Below are positions 54,741-64,000 of a stretch of DNA of 64,000 bases, one piece after another; position 1 is the first letter of the stretch, and each line of letters begins with the position of its first letter. Position numbers and translations under genes: made by a program. Under the pieces are notes generated by a model. It did no database searches. It was not told the origin of the DNA and saw nothing but the letters and a program-made list of their open reading frames with translations. Source of the DNA: Moraxella sp035181385 (GTDB lineage Bacteria; Pseudomonadota; Gammaproteobacteria; Pseudomonadales; Moraxellaceae); contig NZ_JAXCJK010000001.1 of the NCBI RefSeq assembly GCF_035181385.1, positions 310,001 through 374,000 of the forward strand. Reading direction: 5' to 3'.

Positions 54741-55838
54741 ATGAATCACAAAACCAACTTAATCACAAGCATTTTATTTGCCTTATCACTAAGTTCAGTC
54801 AGTCTTGCTTTTGCTAACGAGACCAACACCGATGACATTGTTGATATTATTGATGGCGAAGTGGAGGTATTGCAATCCACCCAAACCACAGACAACAGTG
54901 CCATACAAAGCATTGAGCAAGATGGCAAGCGTATTACCACGGTCAATCTGTCCAGCTATGCCAGACAGGTCAATCAAGCTGTTTGGTCACCAGACATGAA
55001 AGTCAACACTGCCATGACCATCAAGATGCAAGTATTGTTGGATTGGAATCATGCCAGTCCAGGCCCTATTGATGGTGGCTGGGGCATGAACAGCAAAAAA
55101 GCACTGATTAATTTTCAAAAAATGCACAATCTTGAACCGACAGGCAAGATGGACGAGGCAACTTGGGCGGCATTAACAAAAGATATTGACAGCAATCAGC
55201 CAGTATTGGTCTCTTATACCATCACCAAAGAAGATGCTGAAAACCCATACAAAACCCTGCCAAACAATGCAGAATCTCGCTCCAAGCTACAAGCACTTGG
55301 CTATGAAAATATTCAAGAAATGCTTGGCGAGCGTTTTCATATGGATGTCAAATATCTAAAAAAACTCAACCCAACCAAACAATTTGTTGAAGGCGAAACC
55401 ATCACCGTCATCAATACAGGCAAGCCAGCATCGGAGCGAGTGACTCGAGTGGTTGCTGACCGCAATGAAAAAGTATTGCTTGCCTATAATGGTGATAAAT
55501 TGGTGGCAACCTACCCTACCACCATTGGTAGTACTGCCACAGCCACACCAAGTGGCAAATTCAAGGTTGTTAATAAAGTTAAGATGCCACACTACAAAGC
55601 CACTGTAAACCGTGATAGCGAAACTGATAAAAAAACCTTCATTCTACCACCTGGACCAAACAGTCCTGTAGGCGTAGTCTGGATGGGTCTGAATAAGCCA
55701 AGCTATGGCATTCATGGTTCGCCAGTGCCAGAGGGCATCAGTCGCCAAGCCTCACTTGGTTGCGTTCGCCTGACCAACTGGGATGTACTTGAACTGTACG
55801 CCAACATTCAAAATGGTGCAACAGTTGAGATTCGTTAA
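54741..55838 (+). CDS. L,D-transpeptidase with peptidoglycan-binding domain
   Basis: A 365-residue exported protein (signal peptide ending LAFA). PG_binding_1-like domain at about residues 93-150 (MQVLLDWNHASPGPIDGGWGMNSKKALINFQ). A C-terminal YkuD domain contains the catalytic motif HGSPVPEGISRQASLGCVRLTNWD with Cys about residue 347. Such enzymes make 3-3 crosslinks or attach lipoproteins to peptidoglycan. A LysM-like spacer lies between (MLGERFHMDVKYLKKLNPTK). Confidence 0.92.
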   Translation: MNHKTNLITSILFALSLSSVSLAFANETNTDDIVDIIDGEVEVLQSTQTTDNSAIQSIEQDGKRITTVNLSSYARQVNQAVWSPDMKVNTAMTIKMQVLLDWNHASPGPIDGGWGMNSKKALINFQKMHNLEPTGKMDEATWAALTKDIDSNQPVLVSYTITKEDAENPYKTLPNNAESRSKLQALGYENIQEMLGERFHMDVKYLKKLNPTKQFVEGETITVINTGKPASERVTRVVADRNEKVLLAYNGDKLVATYPTTIGSTATATPSGKFKVVNKVKMPHYKATVNRDSETDKKTFILPPGPNSPVGVVWMGLNKPSYGIHGSPVPEGISRQASLGCVRLTNWDVLELYANIQNGATVEIR

Positions 55839-55891
55839 GATCATCTTAAAAAATTAATCACAGCAAAAAAGATTTAAAAATTTAAGAAAAT

Positions 55892-55925
55892 AAAAAAGCC
55901 ACAAGTCATTCTTGGGCTTTTTTTA
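55892..55925 (+). terminator. Terminator after the L,D-transpeptidase gene
   Basis: Run of A, AGCC...GGCT and T-run around 55892-55925. Confidence 0.75.
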
Positions 55926-56057
55926 TTTACAAATACTCTTATTTGATTGGGATTTTTAATTAAGATAATGATATAATAAAACACTATATGCTTTATGCCA
56001 AGTATCAAGCATGATGATGTAAAAATTGTACTTATTTTGTTGTTTTAAGGAAAAATC

Positions 56058-59000
56058 ATGTTTCATTTTGCCCATGACCAAGGTCCACTTCGTGATGCCA
56101 TCACCAGTGCCTATCGCCTAGATGAACCAAGTGCTGTCAAAAATCTGGCATCAACCCTACAATTTGACACCGCTCAAAAAGATGACATTCGCACTCTAGC
56201 ACATCGTCTGATCACACAGGTTCGTGCAGACCGCTCCAAATCCTCGGGTGTAGATGCACTCATGCAAGAGTTTTCATTATCTAGTGAAGAGGGTGTGGCA
56301 CTGATGTGCCTTGCTGAATCACTGCTACGCATTCCAGACACCGCCACACGAGACAAGCTTATCCAAGACAAATTATCTGATGGCGACTGGAAAAGTCATG
56401 TTGGCAACAGTCCGTCAATGTTTGTCAATGCTGCCGCTTGGGGTTTGGTGCTGACAGGCAAATTGACACAGCCAACCAACGACAGTTTAGGCTCTGCACT
56501 GACTCGAATCATTCAAAAAGGTGGTGCACCATTCATTCGTGCAGGTGTTAATCACGCCATGAAAATCTTAGGTCAGCAATTTGTCACTGGCCAGACCATT
56601 AATGAAGCACTTGCCAATGGCAAAGAGCGTGAAAAATTAGGCTATCGTTTTAGTTTTGATATGCTTGGCGAGGCAGCAATGACCGCCGAAGATGCCGACC
56701 GTTATTACAATGATTATGTTACTGCCATTCATGCCATTGGCAAAGATGCCAAAGGTCGTGGTGTGTATGATGGCAATGGCATTTCTGTCAAGCTGTCTGC
56801 CATTCACCCACGCTACTTTCGTGCACAGCATGAGCGTGTGATGACCGAACTGTTGCCACGCCTAAAAGCCTTGTTTATTCTTGCCAAAGAGTATAATATT
56901 GGTCTAAATATTGACGCTGAAGAAGCAAATCGCCTAGAATTATCACTGGATTTGATGGAAAAATTGGTATCAGATCCTGATTTGGCAGGTTTTAATGGCA
57001 TTGGCTTTGTGGTACAAGCCTATCAAAAACGCTGTCCTTATGTGATTGACTATCTCATTGATCTAGCTCGCCGAAACAACCAAAAACTCATGATTCGCCT
57101 TGTAAAAGGTGCATATTGGGACAGCGAAATTAAATGGGCACAGGTTGATGGCATGGACGGATATCCAGTTTATACCCGTAAAGTTCATACCGATGTGTCA
57201 TATTTGGCATGTGCCAAAAAACTGCTTGCCGCTCAAGATGCCATTTTCCCACAGTTTGCCACACATAATGCCCAGTCTCTTGCTACTATTTATAAGATGG
57301 GCGAGGGTAAAGATTTTGAATTCCAATGCCTACATGGCATGGGCGAAACCTTGTATGATCAAGTTGTTGGTGAAAAAAATCTGGGTCGTCGTGTGCGTAT
57401 TTATGCACCTGTTGGCACGCACAAAACCCTACTTGCCTATTTAGTTCGTCGCTTGCTTGAAAATGGTGCTAACTCATCATTTGTCAATCGCATTGTAGAT
57501 GAAAAAGTGAGTATTGATGCACTGACCATATCGCCACTAGATGAGATTGATGTTAATAACATTACTGCCAATCCACTCACACCAAAACCACGCCACATTT
57601 ATGGCGAGCGTCTAAATTCATATGGCATCGACCTATCCAATGAACACATTTTGGCAGAACTGCAAGCCAACATGAATGCCGCACTTGACATTAATTTTGA
57701 CATCAGCTCAATCACAAGCATTCCTGTGCAACACAACATGGCACACGATGTGAAAAACCCTGCTGACAACAACGACATTGTTGGCCGTGTGTCATTCCTT
57801 AACCCAATCTGTGTTCATGATGTCATCACCGCCACAATCAACGCTCAGGGTGCATGGCAAGCAACCACACCAAAGGCTCGTGCTGATGTTTTGCGTCGTT
57901 TTGCCGACACACTAGAATCCCCAAAGCATATGGCACTACTAATGATGATTGCCATGCGCGAAGCTGGCAAAACACTATCAAATGCTATTGCTGAAGTGCG
58001 TGAAGCGGTGGATTTTTGTCGTTACTACGCCGATGAAGTGGAGCGTCTTAATCTAAATAGTCCTTTAGGGACAGTAATAGCAATTAGCCCTTGGAATTTT
58101 CCACTTGCCATCTTTGTTGGTGAAGTGGTGTCCGCTTTGGCTGCTGGCAATACCGTTGTCGCCAAACCTGCTGAGCAAACCTCAATCATTGCACATTTGG
58201 CAGTAACATGGTTGCATGAGGCAGGCGTACCAACCGACGCACTACAACTGGTGCTAGGTGCAGGTGATGTAGGGAGTGCATTAACAACAGACGATCGCAT
58301 TGATGGGGTAATTTTTACAGGCTCAACCGAAGTTGCCAAACGCATCAATAGTGTTTTGGCAGCTCGCACTGACAATCCTGTGCTGATCGCTGAAACTGGC
58401 GGTATGAATGCAATGATTGTTGATTCTACCGCTTTGCCAGAGCAAGTATGTACCGATGTTTTGGCATCTGCCTTTGACTCGGCAGGCCAGCGATGCTCGG
58501 CTCTTCGTATCTTATGTATCCAAGAGGACATTGCCGATCACATGATTGAGATGATTAAGGGTGCAATGGACGAATTGGTAGTAAACAGTCCTGCTTTATT
58601 ATCAACAGATGTAGGCCCTGTCATTGATGCAGAGGCCCAAGAAAATCTACTCAATCACATCAACACTCTAAAACAGACCGCTGGCTATCATGAAGTCAAG
58701 ATTCGTTCAAACAGTCAAGGAACATTTGTAGCACCCATCATGTTTGAGCTACAAAACCTATCGCAACTAAAAAAAGAAGTGTTTGGTCCAGTTTTGCATG
58801 TCGTGCGTTTTGCAGCACATGAACTTAATGATTTGATTGATGACATCAACAAAAAAGGCTTTGCGCTAACACATGGCATTCATAGCCGTATTGACGGTAC
58901 AATCAATCACATCGCCAGTCGTATTGAGGCGGGCAATGTCTATATTAACCGCAACATCGTTGGTGCAGTTGTTGGCGTACAGCCATTTGGTGGTCATGGC

Positions 59001-59639
59001 ATGAGTGGCACAGGGCCAAAAGCAGGTGGTCCATTCTACTTGCAACGCCTAAGCCGTCTTAATATTTGGCACACGCCAAACATTGATGATTTGGCACAAA
59101 TTGACGAACAAGCATTAAGTCATACAATTACTGTTGCCAAAAAACTGGGTATTACCGACAGTGAAATTCAAAACCTAAATCACATCGCCAATCATGCCAA
59201 AGCATCATCATTAAATGGTGCAACCATTACTCTACCAGGGCCGACAGGTGAGCGAAATACTTTGTCATGGCGTGCACCATATGCAGTAACAATCTATGGT
59301 GGCAATTTGGTGCAGTCTTTGAATGTTTTGGCTATTTTGGCAGCAAATGGTATCCAAGCAACCATCACGCCCAAGCATGTTTTATCCACGCATGCTAATG
59401 AGTTTGATGGTATCATTACCGTTACCGAACAAGCAGGTGCCGATGCTAACGACATCATCATCGCCCTTGATGCCATGCCAAGCGAAGAACAGGTGCGTTT
59501 GGCTGACTTAGACGGTACAATCCGCCGAGTGATTGATGCAACACATGGGCTTGACATCGCACGCTTATATCATGAAATCAGCCAAAGTTACAATACCACT
59601 GCCGCAGGTGGTAATGCCAGCCTAATGGCAAGTGCTTGA
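56058..59639 (+). CDS. putA: Bifunctional proline dehydrogenase / glutamate-semialdehyde dehydrogenase
   Basis: A 1193-residue flavoenzyme oxidising proline to glutamate in two steps. PRODH barrel at about residues 170-480 (LNIDAEEANRLELSLDLMEKL, MIRLVKGAYWDSEIKWAQ, HNAQSLATI). ALDH domain about 560-1030 with catalytic Cys in FDSAGQRCSALRIL and Glu in LIAETGGMNAM. E. coli PutA (1320) has an N-terminal ribbon-helix-helix DNA-binding domain; this protein starts directly with the arm/PRODH region, so it is a non-repressor PutA. A C-terminal extra domain is present. Confidence 0.96.
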   Translation: MFHFAHDQGPLRDAITSAYRLDEPSAVKNLASTLQFDTAQKDDIRTLAHRLITQVRADRSKSSGVDALMQEFSLSSEEGVALMCLAESLLRIPDTATRDKLIQDKLSDGDWKSHVGNSPSMFVNAAAWGLVLTGKLTQPTNDSLGSALTRIIQKGGAPFIRAGVNHAMKILGQQFVTGQTINEALANGKEREKLGYRFSFDMLGEAAMTAEDADRYYNDYVTAIHAIGKDAKGRGVYDGNGISVKLSAIHPRYFRAQHERVMTELLPRLKALFILAKEYNIGLNIDAEEANRLELSLDLMEKLVSDPDLAGFNGIGFVVQAYQKRCPYVIDYLIDLARRNNQKLMIRLVKGAYWDSEIKWAQVDGMDGYPVYTRKVHTDVSYLACAKKLLAAQDAIFPQFATHNAQSLATIYKMGEGKDFEFQCLHGMGETLYDQVVGEKNLGRRVRIYAPVGTHKTLLAYLVRRLLENGANSSFVNRIVDEKVSIDALTISPLDEIDVNNITANPLTPKPRHIYGERLNSYGIDLSNEHILAELQANMNAALDINFDISSITSIPVQHNMAHDVKNPADNNDIVGRVSFLNPICVHDVITATINAQGAWQATTPKARADVLRRFADTLESPKHMALLMMIAMREAGKTLSNAIAEVREAVDFCRYYADEVERLNLNSPLGTVIAISPWNFPLAIFVGEVVSALAAGNTVVAKPAEQTSIIAHLAVTWLHEAGVPTDALQLVLGAGDVGSALTTDDRIDGVIFTGSTEVAKRINSVLAARTDNPVLIAETGGMNAMIVDSTALPEQVCTDVLASAFDSAGQRCSALRILCIQEDIADHMIEMIKGAMDELVVNSPALLSTDVGPVIDAEAQENLLNHINTLKQTAGYHEVKIRSNSQGTFVAPIMFELQNLSQLKKEVFGPVLHVVRFAAHELNDLIDDINKKGFALTHGIHSRIDGTINHIASRIEAGNVYINRNIVGAVVGVQPFGGHGMSGTGPKAGGPFYLQRLSRLNIWHTPNIDDLAQIDEQALSHTITVAKKLGITDSEIQNLNHIANHAKASSLNGATITLPGPTGERNTLSWRAPYAVTIYGGNLVQSLNVLAILAANGIQATITPKHVLSTHANEFDGIITVTEQAGADANDIIIALDAMPSEEQVRLADLDGTIRRVIDATHGLDIARLYHEISQSYNTTAAGGNASLMASA

Positions 59640-59656
59640 TTGTTTTGATGTTTGCA

Positions 59657-59688
59657 AAAAATACGCACTCAATTGAGTGCGTATTTTT
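59657..59688. terminator. Palindromic terminator after putA
   Basis: Perfect 16-bp arms without spacer (AAAAATACGCACTCAA / TTGAGTGCGTATTTTT). Confidence 0.85.
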
Positions 59689-60053
59689 ATAAAATAAATC
59701 AATTTCTCTCATCATTTTAAAATTTCAATTAAAAAAAATTTTTAACCTATTGACAAATCTACACCCCTTGCCAGCTCTATTGTGAATAAAGCAAGAAAAA
59801 TCCACCCATAAAATTGCCAAAAAAACAAGCTAGTATTTTAAAAATTTTTAGGCTATATTGTGCTTATTCAAAGATAAGCATCTAGATGTGGTAGCAGATA
59901 TCTAAAAGTAGTATTCATCGATGTGGCAGTTTAATACTCGGTAGCATATCCAACCGCTTAAAACACATCACGCCCTCTTGTATTGATAAAACTTATTATC
60001 ATTCAGGCAGTATACTAACACTCAACTCGTTCATAATATGGAAAAATGCGTTC
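59689..60053. other. Long upstream region of nrdA
   Basis: About 365 bp without a gene. It contains short AT-rich palindromes (CATCTAGATG near 59880) and the imperfectly repeated words GATGTGGTAGCAG and GATGTGGCAG. I do not see convincing NrdR boxes. Probably the regulatory region of nrdA. Confidence 0.5.
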
Positions 60054-62330
60054 ATGACACACATTGACAAAATCCAAGTGATAAAAAGAGATGGCAGATT
60101 GGAGTCGATTGACCTAGAAAAAATCCACAAAGTCATCGCATGGGCAGCCAAAGATTTAAATAATGTCTCCGTATCGCAAGTGGAGTTAAAATCGCACATT
60201 CAGTTTTATGATGGCATTCGCACCAAAGACATTCACGAAACCATCATCAAGGCAGCTGCCGACTTAATTTCAGCAGAGACACCTGATTACCAATATTTGG
60301 CTGCGCGTTTGGCAATTTTTCACTTACGCAAAATTGCCTATGGTGAATATGAACCGCCACACCTATATGATCATGTCATCAAACTTACCCAATCTGGCAA
60401 ATACGACAAACATATCGTAGAAGATTACTCAAAAGCAGAATTTGATGAACTAAACACTTACATTGACCACGAACGCGATATGAACCTTGCTTATGCTGCT
60501 GTTGAACAGATGATGGGTAAATATCTTGTGCAAGACCGAGTAACCAAGCAAGTTTATGAAAGCCCACAATTTTTATATATTTTAGTAGGCATGTGCTTGT
60601 TTGCCAACTATGATAAAGTAGAGCGTTTAAGCTACATCAAGCGTTTTTATGATGCAACTTCCAATTTCTACATTTCTTTGCCCACGCCCATCATGGCAGG
60701 CGTGCGTACACCAACACGCCAATTCAGCTCGTGTGTACTGATTGAATGCGATGACAATCTAGACAGTATTAATGCCACCACTTCTGCCATCGTTCGTTAT
60801 GTCTCGCAGCGTGCTGGCATTGGTGTTAACGCAGGTGCAATCCGTGCATTAGGCTCACCCATTCGTGATGGTGAAGCCCAGCACACAGGTTGTATTCCGT
60901 TTTTTAAAATGTTTCAAGCGGCGGTCAAATCCTGCTCACAAGGCGGTGTTCGTGGCGGGGCCGCAACTTTGTTTTATCCAATGTGGCATCTGGAAGTTGA
61001 AAGTTTGCTTGTTCTTAAAAATAACCGTGGCGTTGAAGATAACCGTGTTCGCCACATGGATTATGGTGTACAAATCAACAAAACTTTATACACCCGTCTC
61101 ATTCAAAACAAAGACATCACGCTATTTTCACCATCTGATGTGCCAGGTCTGTATGAAGCATTTTTTGCCGACCAGACAGAATTTGAACGCCTATATGTCA
61201 AATATGAGGCGGATAGTAATATCCGAAAACGCAAAATTGCTGCACGAGAGCTGTTTAGCCTAATGCTTCAAGAGCGTGCCAGCACAGGTCGTATCTATGT
61301 ACAAAATGTAGACCACTGCAACACACACAGTCCATTTGATCCAAGTATTGCACCAATTCGCCAATCAAACCTATGTATGGAAATTGCCCTGCCAACCAAA
61401 CCACTTGATAACATCAATGATGAAGATGGTGAAATCGCTCTTTGCACACTATCAGCAATTAATTTGGGTAAAATCAATGAGTTGTCAGATATTGAAGAAC
61501 CTGCCGAACTGATAGTGCGTGCACTTGATGCCCTGCTTGATTATCAAGACTACCCTGTTATTGCTGCTAAAAAAGGCAGTTTGAATCGTCGCACACTGGG
61601 CGTAGGTGTCATTAACTATGCCTACTATCTTGCAAAAAATGGCACAAACTACTCAGATAGTACCGCATTGGGCTTGACGCACCGCACCTTTGAGGCACTA
61701 CAGTACTACTTACTCAAAGCCTCAAACAAACTTGCCAAAGAGCAAGGTGCTTGTCCATGGTTTGATCAAACAACTTATAGTCAAGGCATATTGCCAATTG
61801 ACACTTATAAGGCAGATTTGGATAACATTTGTCAAGAGCCTTTGCATTATGATTGGGAAGGCTTGCGTGGTGATATTCAAAAGCACGGACTTCGTAATTC
61901 AACTTTGACCGCTTTGATGCCATCAGAAACCAGCTCACAGATTGCCAACGCCACCAATGGCATTGAACCGCCACGAGGACTTGTTTCCATCAAACAATCC
62001 AAAGATGGCATCTTAAAGCAAGTCGTGCCTGATATTGAACAATTGGCAAACCGCTATGAATTATTGTGGCAAATGCCCGACAATAATGGTTATTTGCGTT
62101 TGGTTGGCATCATGCAAAAATTCATTGACCAAAGTATTTCAGCCAATACCAATTATGACCCATCAAAATTTGAAGGTGGCAAGGTGCCAATGAAAGTACT
62201 GATTCAAGATCTCTTGACCGCCTATAAATTTGGTGTAAAAACCCTATATTACCACAACACGCGTGATGGTGCAGATGATTCACAAGGCGACATTGACGAT
62301 GGTTGTGCAGGTGGTGCATGTAAACTATAA
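60054..62330 (+). CDS. nrdA: Ribonucleoside-diphosphate reductase, alpha subunit (class Ia)
   Basis: A 758-residue large subunit that reduces ribonucleotides to deoxyribonucleotides. N-terminal ATP-cone (VIKRDGRLESIDLEKIHKVIAWAAKDL), catalytic region with NLCMEIALPTKPL, and PSETSSQIANATNGIEPPRG. The C-terminal redox pair is CAGGACKL. Full length. The radical-generating beta subunit gene nrdB, usually next to nrdA, is not downstream; ybaB-recR follow instead. Confidence 0.96.
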   Translation: MTHIDKIQVIKRDGRLESIDLEKIHKVIAWAAKDLNNVSVSQVELKSHIQFYDGIRTKDIHETIIKAAADLISAETPDYQYLAARLAIFHLRKIAYGEYEPPHLYDHVIKLTQSGKYDKHIVEDYSKAEFDELNTYIDHERDMNLAYAAVEQMMGKYLVQDRVTKQVYESPQFLYILVGMCLFANYDKVERLSYIKRFYDATSNFYISLPTPIMAGVRTPTRQFSSCVLIECDDNLDSINATTSAIVRYVSQRAGIGVNAGAIRALGSPIRDGEAQHTGCIPFFKMFQAAVKSCSQGGVRGGAATLFYPMWHLEVESLLVLKNNRGVEDNRVRHMDYGVQINKTLYTRLIQNKDITLFSPSDVPGLYEAFFADQTEFERLYVKYEADSNIRKRKIAARELFSLMLQERASTGRIYVQNVDHCNTHSPFDPSIAPIRQSNLCMEIALPTKPLDNINDEDGEIALCTLSAINLGKINELSDIEEPAELIVRALDALLDYQDYPVIAAKKGSLNRRTLGVGVINYAYYLAKNGTNYSDSTALGLTHRTFEALQYYLLKASNKLAKEQGACPWFDQTTYSQGILPIDTYKADLDNICQEPLHYDWEGLRGDIQKHGLRNSTLTALMPSETSSQIANATNGIEPPRGLVSIKQSKDGILKQVVPDIEQLANRYELLWQMPDNNGYLRLVGIMQKFIDQSISANTNYDPSKFEGGKVPMKVLIQDLLTAYKFGVKTLYYHNTRDGADDSQGDIDDGCAGGACKL

Positions 62331-62474
62331 GTACACCATAAATACATTGTAATTTCAATATATCAATAGATACAATCTAAGTGGGTAAAATTTACCAACT
62401 TAGCTTTTTGATGTCAGTTTATGCTATAATGAGTAAAATTTTGCTTAATTTTAACCAGATATAGGGAAAAAATC

Positions 62475-62807
62475 ATGAACATTCAAGCACTCATGCAACA
62501 AGCTCAAGCCATGCAAAAGCAAGTTGAAAAAAATGTCGAAGCTGCCAAAGCAAGCCTTGCTAATAAAGAAGTTCATGGCGAAGCGGGTAATGGTTTGGTA
62601 AAAGTAACCATGACTGGTCGCCATGTGGTTAAGCGTCTTAGCATTGACCCAAGCCTAATGAATGATGAACCTGACATGATTGAAGACTTGGTGGCTGCTG
62701 CCATCAACGATGCCGTTCGTCAAGCTGACGAACTATATGAAGAGGTTATGGCTGGTGCGACAACAGGCATGGGATTGCCAAAAGGTATGCAAGGTTTGTT
62801 TGGCTAA
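62475..62807 (+). CDS. ybaB: Nucleoid-associated protein YbaB/EbfC
   Basis: A 110-residue DNA-binding dimer. NIQALMQQAQAMQKQVEK at the N-terminus, KVTMTGRHVVKRLSIDPSL and the C-terminal AGATTGMGLPKGMQGLFG are family hallmarks. Upstream of recR with an 17-bp gap, a nearly universal pairing. RBS AGGGAAAA. Confidence 0.95.
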   Translation: MNIQALMQQAQAMQKQVEKNVEAAKASLANKEVHGEAGNGLVKVTMTGRHVVKRLSIDPSLMNDEPDMIEDLVAAAINDAVRQADELYEEVMAGATTGMGLPKGMQGLFG

Positions 62808-62824
62808 AACTGAGTAACTGTTTC

Positions 62825-63418
62825 GTGCTAACTCCTAATTTTGCGAACTTAGTCAAAGAGCTACAACATTTGCCTGGCGTTGGACAAAAAACAGCTCAGC
62901 GCATGGCATTGCAACTGCTCTCCAAAAAGCGGTTACAAGGCATCAGTCTTGCCCAAGCACTAGATACCGCCATGCGTAATATCGTTGAATGTCGCCATTG
63001 CCACTCATTTAGCGATGATGACATTTGCTCGATTTGTAGCGATGTGCGTCGTGATGAAACCTTACTATGCGTTGTTGAAAGTGCATCAGATGTGATGGCG
63101 GTTGAACAAAGTGGTGCATATCGAGGTAAGTATTTTGTCTTAGGTGGGCATTTATCCCCCATTGATGGCATCAATGCAGACGATTTACATATTGATGAGC
63201 TCATCTTTCGCCTAAAAAACAATCCCATTAAAGAATTGATTCTTGCCACAGGTGCGACCGTCGAAGGTCAAACAACCGCCTTTTTTATCAATGAAGCCGC
63301 CCGCCCCCATGTTGAAAAGATCACTCGTCTTGCCCAAGGCATTCCTATCGGTGGTGAGCTTGAATATGTTGATAGCCTAACCTTGCATCAAGCTCTACAA
63401 AATCGTGCCTTTATATAA
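62825..63418 (+). CDS. recR: Recombination protein RecR
   Basis: A 197-residue protein of the RecFOR pathway that loads RecA at gaps. HhH motif LPGVGQKTAQRMALQLL, zinc finger CRHCHSFSDDDICSIC (about residues 57-72), Toprim domain LCVVESASDVMAVE and the tail EYVDSLTLHQAL. The start is GTG. Downstream of ybaB. Confidence 0.96.
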   Translation: MLTPNFANLVKELQHLPGVGQKTAQRMALQLLSKKRLQGISLAQALDTAMRNIVECRHCHSFSDDDICSICSDVRRDETLLCVVESASDVMAVEQSGAYRGKYFVLGGHLSPIDGINADDLHIDELIFRLKNNPIKELILATGATVEGQTTAFFINEAARPHVEKITRLAQGIPIGGELEYVDSLTLHQALQNRAFI

Positions 63419-63435
63419 CATATAATTTGTACAAT

Positions 63436-64000
63436 ATGACCAATTTATCTGCCAATATCACCGACACCACCGACCGTTTTAATTTTTTTCGTGCCCATGA
63501 TGTGGACTTTCACGCCTTAAATGATTTACCCACCATATGGGTACGCACCGAAGATGAGTTGTACGCACTCATTGATGAGATTGACTCGGTTGATGTCGTT
63601 GCACTTGACACCGAATTCATTAAACGCACTACTTATTATCCAATTTTAGCACTGGTGCAGGTCAACACAGGGCGTGCAATTTATCTGGTAGATGCTCCCA
63701 AATTAGATTTAACTGAATTTTGGCAAGCACTCATTGAGGTACCAACGATGGTGTGGTATGCTTGCGGTGAGGATTTGGGTATTTTTTATTTACTTGCCAA
63801 AAATCCAGCCTTAACCAATATTTTTGATGTACAAATTGGCGTGGCTTATTTGACAGGCAAACTACAAGTAGGCTACGGTCAGGCAGTAAGCGAAATTTTA
63901 GGCATTGATCTGAACAAAGGCGAAAGTCAATCCGATTGGCTTATCCGCCCTCTAAGCCAAGAGCAAGAAGTGTATGCTGCCAACGATGTGCGTTATTTAC
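63436..64000 (+). CDS. rnd: Ribonuclease D (5' part, runs off the window)
   Basis: An open frame of at least 188 residues without a stop at the window end. DEDD exonuclease motifs: VVALDTEFIKRTTYYP (ExoI, about residues 54-69), a second segment VWYACGEDLGIFYLL, and SDWLIRPLSQEQEVYAANDVRYL (ExoIII region). This is RNase D, a 3'-5' exonuclease in tRNA maturation. The HRDC domain would lie beyond the window. Confidence 0.88.
   Translation, partial: MTNLSANITDTTDRFNFFRAHDVDFHALNDLPTIWVRTEDELYALIDEIDSVDVVALDTEFIKRTTYYPILALVQVNTGRAIYLVDAPKLDLTEFWQALIEVPTMVWYACGEDLGIFYLLAKNPALTNIFDVQIGVAYLTGKLQVGYGQAVSEILGIDLNKGESQSDWLIRPLSQEQEVYAANDVRYL

Noticed and set aside
59689..60053. NrdR boxes upstream of nrdA
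   Set aside because: I found only loose AT-rich palindromes, not a pair of recognisable NrdR boxes at helical spacing.

Overview
The window looks like a chromosomal contig from a Moraxella-type gammaproteobacterium (family Moraxellaceae). It is AT-rich, and its housekeeping proteins (AspS, DnaB, NrdA, a PutA without a DNA-binding domain, GpsA, CydDC, RecR) read as Moraxella/Psychrobacter/Acinetobacter relatives. The genus is inferred from protein resemblance and base composition. The species cannot be settled from this sequence alone.

Layout. 71-4568: pyruvate dehydrogenase E1 and E2 (aceE-aceF). 4764-12561: an Inovirus-type filamentous prophage lying against the chromosome dimer-resolution site dif. 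The right end is a full XerC/XerD dif site (12534-12561). The left end carries a hairpin-forming attachment region like the single-stranded attP of cholera phage CTXphi. A 100-N assembly gap (4886-4985) is flanked by the start of one prophage copy and the end of another, so at least two tandem copies were probably collapsed. The complete copy is 7,436 bp and encodes a membrane protein, a repressor, a Rep protein, a probable ssDNA-binding protein, two small coat proteins, its own secretin, a TspB/pIII-like adsorption protein, a DUF2523 (pVI-like) protein and a Zot (pI-like) assembly ATPase.

12562-17392 is a variable region between dif and the core gene xthA. It holds a lipoprotein, a beheaded phage-type repressor, a protein ending in a lysozyme-like domain, and two exported cysteine-containing proteins that resemble each other. 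The last three could form a peptidoglycan-hydrolase/immunity module; this is inference.

17424-47084 is ordinary chromosome: xthA, an SDR, sohB, a K+/H+ antiporter, aspS, a lipid A acyltransferase with a glycosyltransferase, yacG, a phospholipase D-like lipoprotein, an MFS transporter, rpiA, the SRP RNA, sixA-gpsA, a nitroreductase, zapE, a hydrolase, a sulfate ABC transporter (sbp-cysT-cysW-cysA, with a short CysA), cydDC, an MgtC-like protein, fumC and a 5-formyl-THF cyclo-ligase. 47198-48582 is a small decayed island with a TerD-family gene, the 3' stub of a second terD, and an XRE regulator at the breakpoint. 48638-64000 returns to core genes: pdxA, dnaB, alr, argF, a SIMPL-domain protein, an L,D-transpeptidase, putA, nrdA (no nrdB beside it), ybaB-recR and the start of rnd, which runs off the window.

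The most informative part is the dif-associated prophage: its attachment hairpin, its structured non-coding block, the regenerated dif and the tandem-copy signature together describe a CTXphi-like XerCD-dependent integration system in this lineage. The lysozyme-like/paralogous-exported-protein cluster next to it is the best candidate for something not yet described.
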